Shown here one piece after another: positions 8,388 through 16,958 of a stretch of DNA of 64,000 bases. The translations under genes were made by a program, and so were the position numbers. The notes beneath the pieces were generated by a model. It was not told where the DNA came from, searched no databases, and saw only the letters and a program-made list of their open reading frames with translations. The stretch spans positions 1 to 64,000 of the forward strand of contig JAEZTL010000006.1 of the NCBI GenBank assembly GCA_023421395.1. Direction: 5' to 3'. Source of the stretch: Bacillota bacterium (GTDB taxonomy: Bacteria; Bacillota; Clostridia; Christensenellales; Aristaeellaceae). How positions within the stretch are numbered: the stretch's first letter is position 1; each line of letters begins with the position of its first letter.

Positions 8388-10241
8388 ATGAAGAAAAACC
8401 GGCGCGTAACGACGCTGATCAACCTGATCGCGGTCATCCTCCTGTTCACGGCGGTCAAGCTCATGCTGGCGGCGACGGGGGGCAACCGCTCCATCGAGAC
8501 GCTTTTGACCCAGGTGTGCTACAACATCATCATGGTGGCCAGCCTGAACCTGGTGACGGGCGTGCTGGGCGAACTGACGCTGGGCCACGCGGGCTTCATG
8601 TCGGTGGGCGCTTACGCATCCGCCATCGTGACAACGCAGATGCTGCCGGACAGCCCGGCGCTCTTCCCGCTGGCAATGATCGCAGGCGGCCTCACGGCGG
8701 CGCTCTTCGGCTACCTGATCGGCATCCCGGCGCTCCGGCTCCGGGGCGACTATCTGGCAATCATTACGCTGGGATTCGGCGAGATCATCCGGGTGCTGAT
8801 CAACACCGCCTTCGCGCCCTGGACGGGCGGCGGCAAGAAGATGATCGGCATTTCACTGTACACATCCTTTGACCTGTCCTTCTGGACGATGGTCATCGTG
8901 GTGTCGCTTCTCTTCATGCTGGCCTGGTCGCGCCACGGCCGGGCGATCATCGCCATCCGCGAAAACGAGGTGGCGGCGGACGCGTCGGGCGTGCCGGTCA
9001 CCCGCTACAAGGCCAAGGCGTTCACCATCGCGGCGTTCTTCGCGGGAGTGGCGGGTTCGCTGTACGCCCATTCGGTAGGCGTGCTGGACCCCTCCAAGTT
9101 CGATTTCAACGCCTCCATCTCGTACCTGGTGATGGTGGTGTTCGGCGGCATGGGCAGCTTCACCGGTTCGGTGGTCAGCGCCACGGGGCTGACGATGGTC
9201 CAGTTCGCCATGGCCAAGCTGGTGGAATACCGGCAGCTGGCCTACGCGCTGCTTCTGATCGTGATGATGATCTTCAAGCCCACGGGACTTCTGGGCGTCA
9301 AGGAATTCTCCATGAGCGCGCTTTTGGCCAGGGTCATTCCGGGCTTTAAGGACTTTATGGAGCGCTTCGAGCGGCGCCTGCGCCGCCGCAAGGCCGGCCC
9401 CATCATGCCGGACGTGCCCCATTACCGATTCGATGCCCAGCGGGTGCCGGTGCTGGAGATGAAGAACCTGGGCATCCGCTTCGGCGGGCTTCAGGCGGTG
9501 GAGGACGTGAACGTCCGCCTCACCAACAACGAAATCGTCGGCCTCATCGGACCCAACGGCGCGGGCAAGACCACGGTCTTCAACCTCCTGACCGGCGTCT
9601 ACCTGCCCACGGAGGGTCAGGTGCTGCTTCTGGGCAAGCCCGTCTCCGGCAAGCTCACCTACGAGATCACGGGCGACGGCATCTCCCGGACCTTCCAGAA
9701 CATCCGGCTCTTCAAGTCCATGACGGTCATCGAAAACATCAAGGTGGCATTCCAGAGCCGCATGTACTACACCATGCTGGACAGCGCCATGCGCGATACC
9801 TACTACGACCGCGAGGAGGACGGCTGCGACCGCCGCGCGCGGGAGCTCCTCCGCGTGTTCGACATGGAACATCTGGCCGAGCAGAATGCCAACACGCTGC
9901 CCTACGGCCAGCAGCGGAAGCTGGAGATCTGCCGCGCCATGGCGTCGAACCCCAAGGTGTTGCTCTTGGACGAGCCTGCCGCCGGGATGAACCCCATCGA
10001 GACAGAGGAACTGATGCAGACCATCCGCCTCATCCGCGAGCGGTTCTCGGTGACGATCCTCTTGATTGAGCACGACATGAAGCTGGTCATGGGCATCTGC
10101 GAGCGCATCTACGTGCTCAACTACGGCCGAGTGATCGCCGAGGGTACGCCCAGCGAGATCAAGAACAACCCGGAGGTCATCCGAGCCTACCTGGGCAGCG
10201 GCGCCGGGAAGACCCAGAAGGAGGCGAGCGCAACATGCTGA
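8388..10241 (+). CDS. livMG: Fused LivM permease - LivG ATPase
   Basis: A 617-aa fusion. Residues 1-315 are a LivM-type permease (NLVTGVLGELTLGHAGFM, DYLAIITLGFGEIIR, FGGMGSFTGSVVSA). A basic linker (about 320-345, RRLRRRKAG) leads into a LivG-type ATPase: Walker A GPNGAGKT near 388, signature LPYGQQRKLEI near 504, Walker B VLLLDEPAAGM near 524, and the His switch IEHDMKL. There is no internal frameshift or stop. Fused LivM-LivG proteins occur elsewhere but the usual arrangement is two genes. It overlaps livF by 7 nt. Confidence 0.94.
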   Translation: MKKNRRVTTLINLIAVILLFTAVKLMLAATGGNRSIETLLTQVCYNIIMVASLNLVTGVLGELTLGHAGFMSVGAYASAIVTTQMLPDSPALFPLAMIAGGLTAALFGYLIGIPALRLRGDYLAIITLGFGEIIRVLINTAFAPWTGGGKKMIGISLYTSFDLSFWTMVIVVSLLFMLAWSRHGRAIIAIRENEVAADASGVPVTRYKAKAFTIAAFFAGVAGSLYAHSVGVLDPSKFDFNASISYLVMVVFGGMGSFTGSVVSATGLTMVQFAMAKLVEYRQLAYALLLIVMMIFKPTGLLGVKEFSMSALLARVIPGFKDFMERFERRLRRRKAGPIMPDVPHYRFDAQRVPVLEMKNLGIRFGGLQAVEDVNVRLTNNEIVGLIGPNGAGKTTVFNLLTGVYLPTEGQVLLLGKPVSGKLTYEITGDGISRTFQNIRLFKSMTVIENIKVAFQSRMYYTMLDSAMRDTYYDREEDGCDRRARELLRVFDMEHLAEQNANTLPYGQQRKLEICRAMASNPKVLLLDEPAAGMNPIETEELMQTIRLIRERFSVTILLIEHDMKLVMGICERIYVLNYGRVIAEGTPSEIKNNPEVIRAYLGSGAGKTQKEASATC

Positions 10242-10939
10242 AGGTGAAGGAGCTCAACGTCTACTACGACGCGATCCACGCGCTGAAGGACGTCAGCTTC
10301 GAGGTTTCCGAGGGCGAGATCGTGACGCTCATCGGCGCCAACGGCGCGGGCAAAACCTCCATCCTCCACACGGTGTCCGGGCTGATCCGCGCCAAGAGCG
10401 GCAAGGTGCTGTTTATGGATAAAGAGATCCAGCACGTCGAGGCCCACGAGATCCTGAAGATGGGCCTGGCGCAGGTGCCGGAGGGACGGCGCATCTTCGC
10501 CCAGATGACGGTGCTGGAAAACCTGGAGATGGGCGCCTACGCCCGGAAGGACAGGGAAAACATCGCTTCCGGCATGGAGCGCGTGTTCCAGAGCTTTCCC
10601 CGGCTCAAGGAGCGTAGAAAGCAGCTGGCGGGCACGCTGTCCGGCGGCGAGCAGCAGATGCTTGCCATGGGCCGCGCCATGATGTCGCTGCCCAAGCTCA
10701 TGATGATGGACGAACCCTCCATGGGCCTCTCGCCCATTCTGGTGGAGGAGATCTTCTCCATCATCCGCGAAATCAACAAGGGCGGCACCACGGTGCTCCT
10801 GGTCGAGCAGAACGCCCATATGGCGCTCTCCATCGCGGACCGCGCCTACGTCATGGAGACCGGCCGCATTGTCAAAAGCGGCGACGCCAAGGCGCTCCTC
10901 GACGATGAGGACGTGAAAAAGGCATACCTGGGGACGTGA
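10235..10939 (+). CDS. livF: Branched-chain amino-acid ABC transporter ATPase LivF
   Basis: 234 aa, normal LivF length. Walker A GANGAGKT at residues 34-41, signature LSGGEQQML near 135, Walker B LMMMDEPSMGL near 157, and VEQNAHMAL as the switch His region. It pairs with the LivG half of the fused protein to power import. Last gene of the operon; a strong terminator follows. Confidence 0.96.
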   Translation: MLKVKELNVYYDAIHALKDVSFEVSEGEIVTLIGANGAGKTSILHTVSGLIRAKSGKVLFMDKEIQHVEAHEILKMGLAQVPEGRRIFAQMTVLENLEMGAYARKDRENIASGMERVFQSFPRLKERRKQLAGTLSGGEQQMLAMGRAMMSLPKLMMMDEPSMGLSPILVEEIFSIIREINKGGTTVLLVEQNAHMALSIADRAYVMETGRIVKSGDAKALLDDEDVKKAYLGT

Positions 10940-10988
10940 GGATCGCCCGAAGGGAGGGCATCCCTTGCGGCTTCTGCAAAACGCGTGC

Positions 10989-11027
10989 AAAAAGCATGGA
11001 GAGCGCCAAGCTTCTCCATGCTTTTTT
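10989..11027 (+). terminator. Terminator of the liv operon
   Basis: AAAAAGCATGGAGA ... TCTCCATGCTTTTTT; strong stem with a T6 run. Confidence 0.85.
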
Positions 11028-11072
11028 GCTTCCTTTTGCCTGTGGGAATTCTAAAGGGCATCATGCCCTTTG

Positions 11073-11093
11073 GCGGAGGCCTCGGGGCCTCCG
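11073..11093 (-). terminator. Hairpin downstream of the GlsB-like gene
   Basis: GCGGAGGCC/GGCCTCCGC stem with a CTCGG-region loop, ten nt after the minus-strand stop at 11103. A second hairpin (AAGGGCATCATGCCCTT) lies beside it. T-run poor on the minus strand. Confidence 0.4.
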
Positions 11094-11102
11094 CTCTTTG
11101 CG

Positions 11103-11363
11103 TCATCCTCTCCGCCGGCGGATGCCGCCGAAGATGAGTAGCAATAGACACGCGCCCGCGATGGCGATCAGAAGGCTCCCAATGTTGAAACCCGTCACGC
11201 CATCACCGCCGAAGATGGCGGTGGAGATCCATCCGCCCAGCCCCGCGCCGACGATGCCCACCACGATGTTTGCCAGCGCGCCCATGCTCGCGTCCCGCCC
11301 CATGATCTTGCTGGCGATCCAGCCGGCCAGCGCGCCGAATATGATCCATAGAATGATGCCCAC
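11103..11363 (-). CDS. GlsB/YeaQ/YmgE-family small membrane protein
   Basis: 86 aa with three hydrophobic helices and Gly-rich turns: MGIILWIIFGALAGWIASKI, then GANIVVGIVGAGLGGW and a C-terminal helix ending in GIRRRRG. This is the transglycosylase-associated/GlsB stress-protein family, whose function is unclear. The frame is open much further upstream, but the GTG at 11363 has AAAGGAGG seven bases before it and begins at the conserved IxxIIxGxxAGW. Confidence 0.88.
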   Translation of the reverse strand: MGIILWIIFGALAGWIASKIMGRDASMGALANIVVGIVGAGLGGWISTAIFGGDGVTGFNIGSLLIAIAGACLLLLIFGGIRRRRG

Positions 11364-11491
11364 GATACATCCTCCTTTAATTCGCTCATGCTTCATTGTG
11401 TGCGGAGAGCCTGCGCAATATGCCCTCCGGGAAAGACTTCTATGTACAATAAATACCACACGTCGCCCGTAGGGAAACAAGTATTTGCGAT

Positions 11492-11518
11492 AAAAAAAGC
11501 CGGGCCTTTCGGCCCGGC
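11492..11518 (-). terminator. Terminator of the tldD-pmbA operon
   Basis: Minus strand: GCCGGGCC/GGCCCGGC with a GAAA loop, followed by TTTTTTT. Twelve nt beyond the pmbA stop. Confidence 0.92.
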
Positions 11519-11530
11519 GAAGGGGGGGAG

Positions 11531-12871
11531 TTACTTTCCGGCGACGGACAGCTTTTTGACCATGAGCGACGGGCTGCCAAAGCAACTGCCGCCGGGCTGA
11601 CCGAACGTGAGGTCGTCCCCGACCGCCAGGACCTCGTGCAAAAACTCGTAGAAGTTCCCCGCCACGGTGATCTGATCCACCGGCGCGCCGCGCTTGCCGC
11701 CTTCAATCCGGTAGCCCTTGGCGGAGAGCGAAAAGTCGCCGCTGACCGCGTTGGCGCCGGAGTGGAGGCCCATGAGTTCGGTGATCAGAAGCCCGCCCTC
11801 GGCGCGGGTGAGGAGCGCGGAGAGCGGCTCATCCGAGGGCTCGAAGTAGAAGTTGGTGGGCGCGACGGTGATGGGGCTCGAGTAGCCGCGGGCCGCGTTG
11901 CCGGTGGAAGTCACGCCGGCCTTGGCGGCGGTCTTGAGGTTGTGCATGAGCGTGGTCAGCCGGCCGCCGTCGATGATCTTCTTCGCCCGCGCGGGCACGC
12001 CTTCGCCGTCAAAGGGCGCGGCCGCGAAGCCTAGCGGGTTCAGCGGGTCGTCCATCAGCGTCAGGATGGGCGCGGCCACAGCGTCTCCCTCGCGCCCGGC
12101 GAGCTTCGAAAGCCCGCGCTGGGCCTCGTCGGCGCTGAATGCCCCGGCAAACGCCGCCAATAGATCCAGGGCCGCGCTGGCGCGCAGCACCATGGGGAAG
12201 CTGCCGGAGGTCACCGGAGAAGCGGCGAGGAAGTCCAGCGCCTCGCCCGACGCCTCGCGGGCCAGCTTGTCAAAATCCGGCGCGCCGGCGCGGCTCATGG
12301 CCACGCGGTAGGCGCTGCCGGCGCGCTCGCCCTCCCGGGCCACGCAGGACACATAGGCGCCCATGGCGTTGGCGCGGAAGGATACGTCCAGCCCCTTGGA
12401 GTTGACGATGCGCCGGGCGCCGGAGGAGTAGATCACCGCGCAGCCGTCGGTGGAGATGCGCGGATCTGCGCTGAGCGCCTTTTTCTCCAGTGCCAGCGCC
12501 ATCTCCACTTTCTCGGCATCGGGGATGGCCGTAAGCGCCGGGTTGTAGACGTCGAGCGCCGGGATTTTGGCGCCCGCGAAGAGGAACTGCGGGTCCTCCG
12601 TCTCGGTCAGCGTGGCGCTGGTCAGCGCGCCGCCCACCAGCATGTCAGCCGCGGCCTCGTCCAGCGCCTGGGTGGAGGCGTAGCCCATGCGGCCGTTCAC
12701 CAGCGCGCGAAAGCCCAGCCCCATCGTGGAGGACACGTTGTAGGCGATCAGTTCGCCCGCGTGCACCGACGCCTCGAAGGAATCGCCGCCGGAGAGGTAC
12801 GCTTCGTATTCGGAAAAACCGGCCTCGCGGGCCTTGTCAAAGAGGAGCTTCAGAAAATCATCCGTCAGCAT
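11531..12871 (-). CDS. pmbA: TldE/PmbA-type subunit of the TldD/PmbA protease
   Basis: 446 aa, modulator-of-DNA-gyrase family without the HExxxH zinc motif, therefore the PmbA (TldE) partner. Recognisable: YEAYLSGGDSFEASV near the N-terminus, GLGFRALVNGRMGYAST, and NFYFEPSDEPLSALL plus LLITELMGLHSGANAVSGDFSLSAKGY near the C-terminus. With TldD it forms a heterodimeric metalloprotease acting on unfolded or modified peptides. ATG 12871 starts 1 nt after the TldD stop; its GGAGG lies inside the end of tldD, so the pair is translationally coupled. Confidence 0.93.
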   Translation of the reverse strand: MLTDDFLKLLFDKAREAGFSEYEAYLSGGDSFEASVHAGELIAYNVSSTMGLGFRALVNGRMGYASTQALDEAAADMLVGGALTSATLTETEDPQFLFAGAKIPALDVYNPALTAIPDAEKVEMALALEKKALSADPRISTDGCAVIYSSGARRIVNSKGLDVSFRANAMGAYVSCVAREGERAGSAYRVAMSRAGAPDFDKLAREASGEALDFLAASPVTSGSFPMVLRASAALDLLAAFAGAFSADEAQRGLSKLAGREGDAVAAPILTLMDDPLNPLGFAAAPFDGEGVPARAKKIIDGGRLTTLMHNLKTAAKAGVTSTGNAARGYSSPITVAPTNFYFEPSDEPLSALLTRAEGGLLITELMGLHSGANAVSGDFSLSAKGYRIEGGKRGAPVDQITVAGNFYEFLHEVLAVGDDLTFGQPGGSCFGSPSLMVKKLSVAGK

Positions 12872-12872
12872 A

Positions 12873-14255
12873 TTACCGTCCTCCAACCGTCATCTCGGTC
12901 ACACGGATCAGCGGCTGCCCGACGCATACCGGCACCGAGCCGCTCACGGAACCGCACATGCCCTGCGAGAGCCTGAGGTGCCTGCCCACGCGGTCAATCC
13001 GCTGGAGCACCTGGCCGCCCCGGCCGATCAGCGTCGCGCCGCGCACCGGGTGGTCGATTTTGCCATCCTTCACCCAGTAGCCCTCGGACACCGCGAAGTT
13101 GAACTCTCCGGTGGCGGGGTTGACCGAGCCGCCGCCCATCTTCGCGGCATACAGGCCGTCGCCCATGGTGGAAATGATCTCGCCGTCCTCCGACTCGCCC
13201 GGCGCGATGAAGGTGTTGCGCATGCGGGAGGTGGGGGCGAAGGCGTAGCTCTGGCGGCGGGAGGAGCCGGTGACCGGCATCCCCATCCGGCGCGCGCCGA
13301 GCTTATCAATCATGTAGTTTTTGAGGATGCCGTTTTCGATCAGCACCAGCCGGTTTGTCGGCGTGCCTTCGTCATCAATCCGGATGGAACCCCATTCGCC
13401 GGGCAGGGTGCCGTCGTCTACCGCGGTGACCACGGAGGAGGCGATGGGTTGGCCCATCTTTCCGCAGAATTCGCTGTTACCCAGCGCCACCGAGGTGGCT
13501 TCCAGCGAGTGGCCGCAAGCCTCGTGAAAGATCACACCGCCAAAGCCGGACTCAATGGCCACCGGCATCACGCCCGCGGGGCAGACCGGCGCGGTCAGCA
13601 TGACGAGCGCGGTGCGCGCGGCGGTGCGGGCGGCCTTCTCCGGGTCAACGAGGGTCTCAAACATCTCATAGCCCATGTGCATGCCGGGCCCCTGGAAGCC
13701 GGTCTGGTTGCCGGCCTCGTTGGCGGCCACCGCCTGCACACCCAGGCGGGTGTAGGTGCGGCGGTCGGCGGCAAACACGCCCTCGGTGTTTGCGATGACC
13801 ACATCCGTCTCCACGTCGGCAAGCGACGCGATCACCTGCCGGATGGCCTCGCCCTCCGCGCGGGCCGCTTTGGAGGCTTCGTGCAGAAGGCGCGCCTTTC
13901 GCGCGCCGGGCACGTCGCCGGGACGTTGGCTGACCGGAAACGGAGCAGGGGAGACCATCACGTCCAGCGGCGCGGCGGAGAGAGACCTCGCGCCGGAGAG
14001 CGCGGCGGCGGCCTGTTTTGCCGCGCGCATCAGCCCCTCCGGCGAGGTGTCGTTGGTGGTGGCGTAATAGGCGGAGGTACCGGAGAACACGCGCACACCC
14101 GCGCCGTGCGCCCGATCACTGGTTACACTGTCGAGACGCCCGTCCATCAGCATCAGCCGGTTTCTGCGGGTATCCTCCAGAAAGATTTCGGCGAAATCAC
14201 CGCCGGTTTCAAGGGCCGCGGCCAGCGCCCGCTCGGCCGCGCTTCTCGATATCAT
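12873..14255 (-). CDS. tldD: TldD metalloprotease subunit
   Basis: 460 aa. The zinc motif HEACGH lies near residue 244 (in GFGGVIFHEACGHSLEA), which identifies the catalytic subunit. Also GAGVRVFSG near the N-terminus and TFIAPGE...ISTMGDGLYAAKMGGGSVNPATGEFNF, conserved in the family. TldD/PmbA trims the leader of some modified peptides (microcin B17) and degrades CcdA in E. coli; no precursor-peptide gene is visible nearby, so a general role is more likely. ATG 14255 has AAGGAGGG upstream; earlier in-frame codons lack any ribosome site. Confidence 0.95.
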   Translation of the reverse strand: MISRSAAERALAAALETGGDFAEIFLEDTRRNRLMLMDGRLDSVTSDRAHGAGVRVFSGTSAYYATTNDTSPEGLMRAAKQAAAALSGARSLSAAPLDVMVSPAPFPVSQRPGDVPGARKARLLHEASKAARAEGEAIRQVIASLADVETDVVIANTEGVFAADRRTYTRLGVQAVAANEAGNQTGFQGPGMHMGYEMFETLVDPEKAARTAARTALVMLTAPVCPAGVMPVAIESGFGGVIFHEACGHSLEATSVALGNSEFCGKMGQPIASSVVTAVDDGTLPGEWGSIRIDDEGTPTNRLVLIENGILKNYMIDKLGARRMGMPVTGSSRRQSYAFAPTSRMRNTFIAPGESEDGEIISTMGDGLYAAKMGGGSVNPATGEFNFAVSEGYWVKDGKIDHPVRGATLIGRGGQVLQRIDRVGRHLRLSQGMCGSVSGSVPVCVGQPLIRVTEMTVGGR

Positions 14256-14374
14256 GCAATTTGCCCTCCTTGGATTCATTTGTCCGGGAATTCTATTGTA
14301 TACCCGCGGGCGCCTCCGGTCAACCGCCGGGGCGGACCGCTCTTCAGGGGATTCGGAGGCATCCCCGAAACAAT

Positions 14375-14418
14375 AAAGGCAGCCGGAGCGCGACATGCGC
14401 GACCGCGGGCTGCCTTTT
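14375..14418 (-). terminator. Bidirectional-looking terminator between tldD and the LytTR regulator
   Basis: AAAGGCAGCC ... GGCTGCCTTT with a long, internally paired loop; T/A runs on both strands. Confidence 0.7.
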
Positions 14419-14488
14419 TCGAATCCGCGCGGGCCTTGCAAGGCCCGACGCCGCAGATCAGGATGTGAAGCGAATTTCATCCATGCCG

Positions 14489-15235
14489 CTACGCGAACAT
14501 TTTCTGCAGCGCCTCGAATCGCTCGGTGGTGATCAGCGCATCCCGGGCGGTGCCGCGCAGCTTCACGATGTAGGTCCAGCGGCCGTAGGGCTGGATCGAG
14601 TCGATGTGGTTGAGGTTGACGATGTAGGACTTGTGGGTGCGGAAGAATGCGGCCTCGGGCAGGCGCGCGGTCAGCTCGCTCATGGTGTCGCTGGTCACGT
14701 ACCGCTGGCCGTCCTGGGTGTAGAGCACGGTGGCGCGGTCCTCCCGCTGGACCAGCAGCAGCGCATCCAGGTCGATGAAGCTCACGCCCTCCCGGTGCCG
14801 CAGCATCAGCCGTGCCGGCGCGGGCGGTGTCTTGATCGGCGGCATTGGCGGCGGGCAGGCTTCCGGCGTGGTCAGCCGCATGCGGGCAAGCCGGAGTGTC
14901 TCCTCGGCGCGCTCCACCTTGAAGGGCTTGAGCAGATAGTCAAAGGCGTACACGCTGAAAGCGTCCGACATGTACTGTTCGTGGGCCGTCACGAAGATGA
15001 TGATCGTGCGCGGGTTCTGATCCTGGATGGAGCGGGCGCAATCAATGCCGGTCATCCCGGGCATTTCCACGTCCAGGATCACCATATCGGGTTTTTCCGC
15101 CTCATACAGCCGGAGGAGGTCCTCGCCGTTCTCCGCCTCGCCAATCAGCTGATAGCCCTCCGCCCGTTCGACGAGCCGCTTCAGCAGGAGCCGCATGCCC
15201 GGATCATCGTCCGCGATCAGCGTTCGGATTGTCAC
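14489..15235 (-). CDS. LytTR-family response regulator
   Basis: 248 aa. The receiver domain (1-120) has the acidic pocket IADDD, phospho-acceptor Asp in VILDVEMPGMTG near 54 and the Lys of DYLLKPF near 104. A Pro-rich linker (PPPMPPIKTPPAP) leads to a LytTR DNA-binding domain (about 145-245: MLRHREGVSFIDLDALL, FFRTHKSYIVNL, GRWTYIVKL). GTG start overlaps the previous stop (GTGA) and has GGAGGG upstream. No histidine kinase gene is adjacent; the partner kinase is elsewhere or the trigger differs. The LytTR family commonly controls envelope and virulence genes. Confidence 0.92.
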   Translation of the reverse strand: MTIRTLIADDDPGMRLLLKRLVERAEGYQLIGEAENGEDLLRLYEAEKPDMVILDVEMPGMTGIDCARSIQDQNPRTIIIFVTAHEQYMSDAFSVYAFDYLLKPFKVERAEETLRLARMRLTTPEACPPPMPPIKTPPAPARLMLRHREGVSFIDLDALLLVQREDRATVLYTQDGQRYVTSDTMSELTARLPEAAFFRTHKSYIVNLNHIDSIQPYGRWTYIVKLRGTARDALITTERFEALQKMFA

Positions 15236-15783
15236 AGCACCGCCCTCCGAGCCCTGAGCGCCTTGGGCCGGTCCAGGATTTCCGCCCACACAACAGCGTC
15301 CCGCAGGGCGGCGGCGCTGCGCCCGGCAGAGAGCGCCGGGCGGATCACCGGGACGGACTGTTCCGATTTGGGCAGCATTGCCACCACGTCGGCGGAAGAT
15401 TCGCCGGGCAGCGAGGCGCCCTCGTAGTCAGGCCCGCTTTCGTCCATCATGAGCGGGCTGCCCTCCATAAGGCTCGGGCCGGTCAGGCTGCCGGGGGAAC
15501 CTGTGCCTTCGGTGGACACGCCCTCCATAGGCTGCGAAGCGCCTGATGGGTTCTCGCGGCCGGAGAGCATGGTCATGATCTCAGACCAACCCGCCGGGCC
15601 TTCGCCGGGCCGTGCCGCGGGGGTCAGCGGCCGGGCGGGCATCCGGGGCGGCGCGGCGGGGTTGGGCCGCGCCGCCCCGTCCCGGGGATTCTGGCCCTTA
15701 TTGTTTCCGGCGGCCCGCTTCGCGCCCTTTGTCAGTGCGCTGAAGGCCAGCCAGATGATGAAGACAATGAATAACCCTTCCAT
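15232..15783 (-). CDS. Membrane-anchored Pro-rich protein of unknown function
   Basis: 183 aa: one N-terminal membrane helix (MEGLFIVFIIWLAFSAL), a basic segment (KGAKRAAGNNKG), then a low-complexity Pro/Gly/Ala tail that is probably disordered, ending in a short basic stretch. Topology suggests a cytoplasmic tail. GGGAGG lies 6 nt before the ATG. It sits between floA (18 nt upstream) and a LytTR regulator (overlapping), so it may belong to the flotillin assembly or the regulator's input. No family recognised. Confidence 0.7.
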   Translation of the reverse strand: MEGLFIVFIIWLAFSALTKGAKRAAGNNKGQNPRDGAARPNPAAPPRMPARPLTPAARPGEGPAGWSEIMTMLSGRENPSGASQPMEGVSTEGTGSPGSLTGPSLMEGSPLMMDESGPDYEGASLPGESSADVVAMLPKSEQSVPVIRPALSAGRSAAALRDAVVWAEILDRPKALRARRAVL

Positions 15784-15801
15784 GTTCAGCCTCCCGCGCG
15801 C

Positions 15802-16800
15802 TTACTTTCTGCTCTGGTCGTCGGGAGCGGACGCGCCGGTATCGGCGATGGATTCGCGCATCCTGGTGTCCGAGATCACGTTTTGCATCTGGTAGTAATC
15901 CATCACGCCCAGCTTGCCTTCCTTGAGGGCGGACGCCATCGCGCGGGGCACTTCGCTCTCGGCCTCGACGACCTTGGCGCGCATCTCCTGCACGGAGGCT
16001 TTCATCTCCTGCTCGCGGGCGACGGCCATGGCGCGGCGCTCTTCGGCCTTGGCCTGAGCGATGCGCTTGTCGGCCTCGGCCTGGTCCATCTGCAGCTGAG
16101 CGCCGATGTTGCGGCCTACGTCCACATCCGCGATGTCGATGGAGAGGATCTCAAAGGCGGTGCCGGCGTCCAGGCCCTTGGCCAGCACGGTGCGGCTGAT
16201 CCGGTCCGGGTTCTCGAGCACTTCCTTATGGGTGGAAGCGGAGCCGACGGTGGTGACGATGCCTTCGCCGACGCGTGCGATGATGGTCTCCTCACCGGCG
16301 CCGCCCACCAGCCGTTCGATGTTGGCGCGCACGGTGACACGGGCCTTCGCGCGCAGTTCGATGCCATCCTTGGCGATGGCGGCCACCACCGGGGTTTCGA
16401 TGACCTTGGGGTTGACGCTCATTTTGACCGCCTGCAGCACGTCGCGGCCGGCCAGGTCGATGGCCCGGGCGGACTCAAACTCCAGCGGAATGTTGGCGCT
16501 CTCGGCGGCGATCAGCGCGTCGATCACGCGGTCGATGTTGCCGCCGGCCAGCACATGGGCCTCCATCTCGTTGGAGGACAGCTTCAGGCCCGCCTTGGTG
16601 GCCTTGATGTAGGGCAGCACCACCCGAGACGGATTGATGCGGCGAAAGCGCATGCCGATCAGCGAACCGATGGATACGCGGGCGCTGGCGGCCATCGCCG
16701 AGATCCATAGCCCGATGGGAACGAAGGTGAAAAAGATGATCAGCGCGATGATGACCACAACCGCAATCAGGAAGGACGCGACCAGAGAGGTTCCAACCAT
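15802..16800 (-). CDS. floA: Flotillin-like protein FloA
   Basis: 332 aa. One long membrane hairpin/helix at about 5-35, then an SPFH-type domain (RRINPSRVVLPYIKATKAGL, ELRAKARVTVRANIERLVGGAGEETI) and the Ala/Glu-rich coiled region (QAEADKRIAQAKAEERRAMAVAREQEM) typical of FloA/YqfA. FloA scaffolds functional membrane microdomains. A TTG six codons upstream is in frame, but ATG 16800 has AAAGGAG at 8-nt spacing. In Bacillus floA sits beside an NfeD gene; here a secreted-protein gene separates them. Confidence 0.95.
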   Translation of the reverse strand: MVGTSLVASFLIAVVVIIALIIFFTFVPIGLWISAMAASARVSIGSLIGMRFRRINPSRVVLPYIKATKAGLKLSSNEMEAHVLAGGNIDRVIDALIAAESANIPLEFESARAIDLAGRDVLQAVKMSVNPKVIETPVVAAIAKDGIELRAKARVTVRANIERLVGGAGEETIIARVGEGIVTTVGSASTHKEVLENPDRISRTVLAKGLDAGTAFEILSIDIADVDVGRNIGAQLQMDQAEADKRIAQAKAEERRAMAVAREQEMKASVQEMRAKVVEAESEVPRAMASALKEGKLGVMDYYQMQNVISDTRMRESIADTGASAPDDQSRK

Positions 16801-16916
16801 GTGTACAGCTCCTTTCAAGTCCGGGAAGGGGCGGGGCCCTGCCCCGCGGGAAGTTCGTGACGACGGGCGCTCAGGCGGCGTTCATCCGTCCGTGGGGGTC
16901 TGGCGCCCGCTTGAGA

Positions 16917-16946
16917 AACGGGGCCGGCGCTGGCGCCGGCCCCGTT
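16917..16946 (-). terminator. GC-rich hairpin between the secreted-protein gene and floA
   Basis: AACGGGGCCGGCGC/GCGCCGGCCCCGTT, a very stable 14-bp inverted repeat followed on the minus strand by TTTCTC. Could be a terminator or a processing/attenuation element. Confidence 0.55.
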
Positions 16947-16958
16947 CATGGATGCCGT

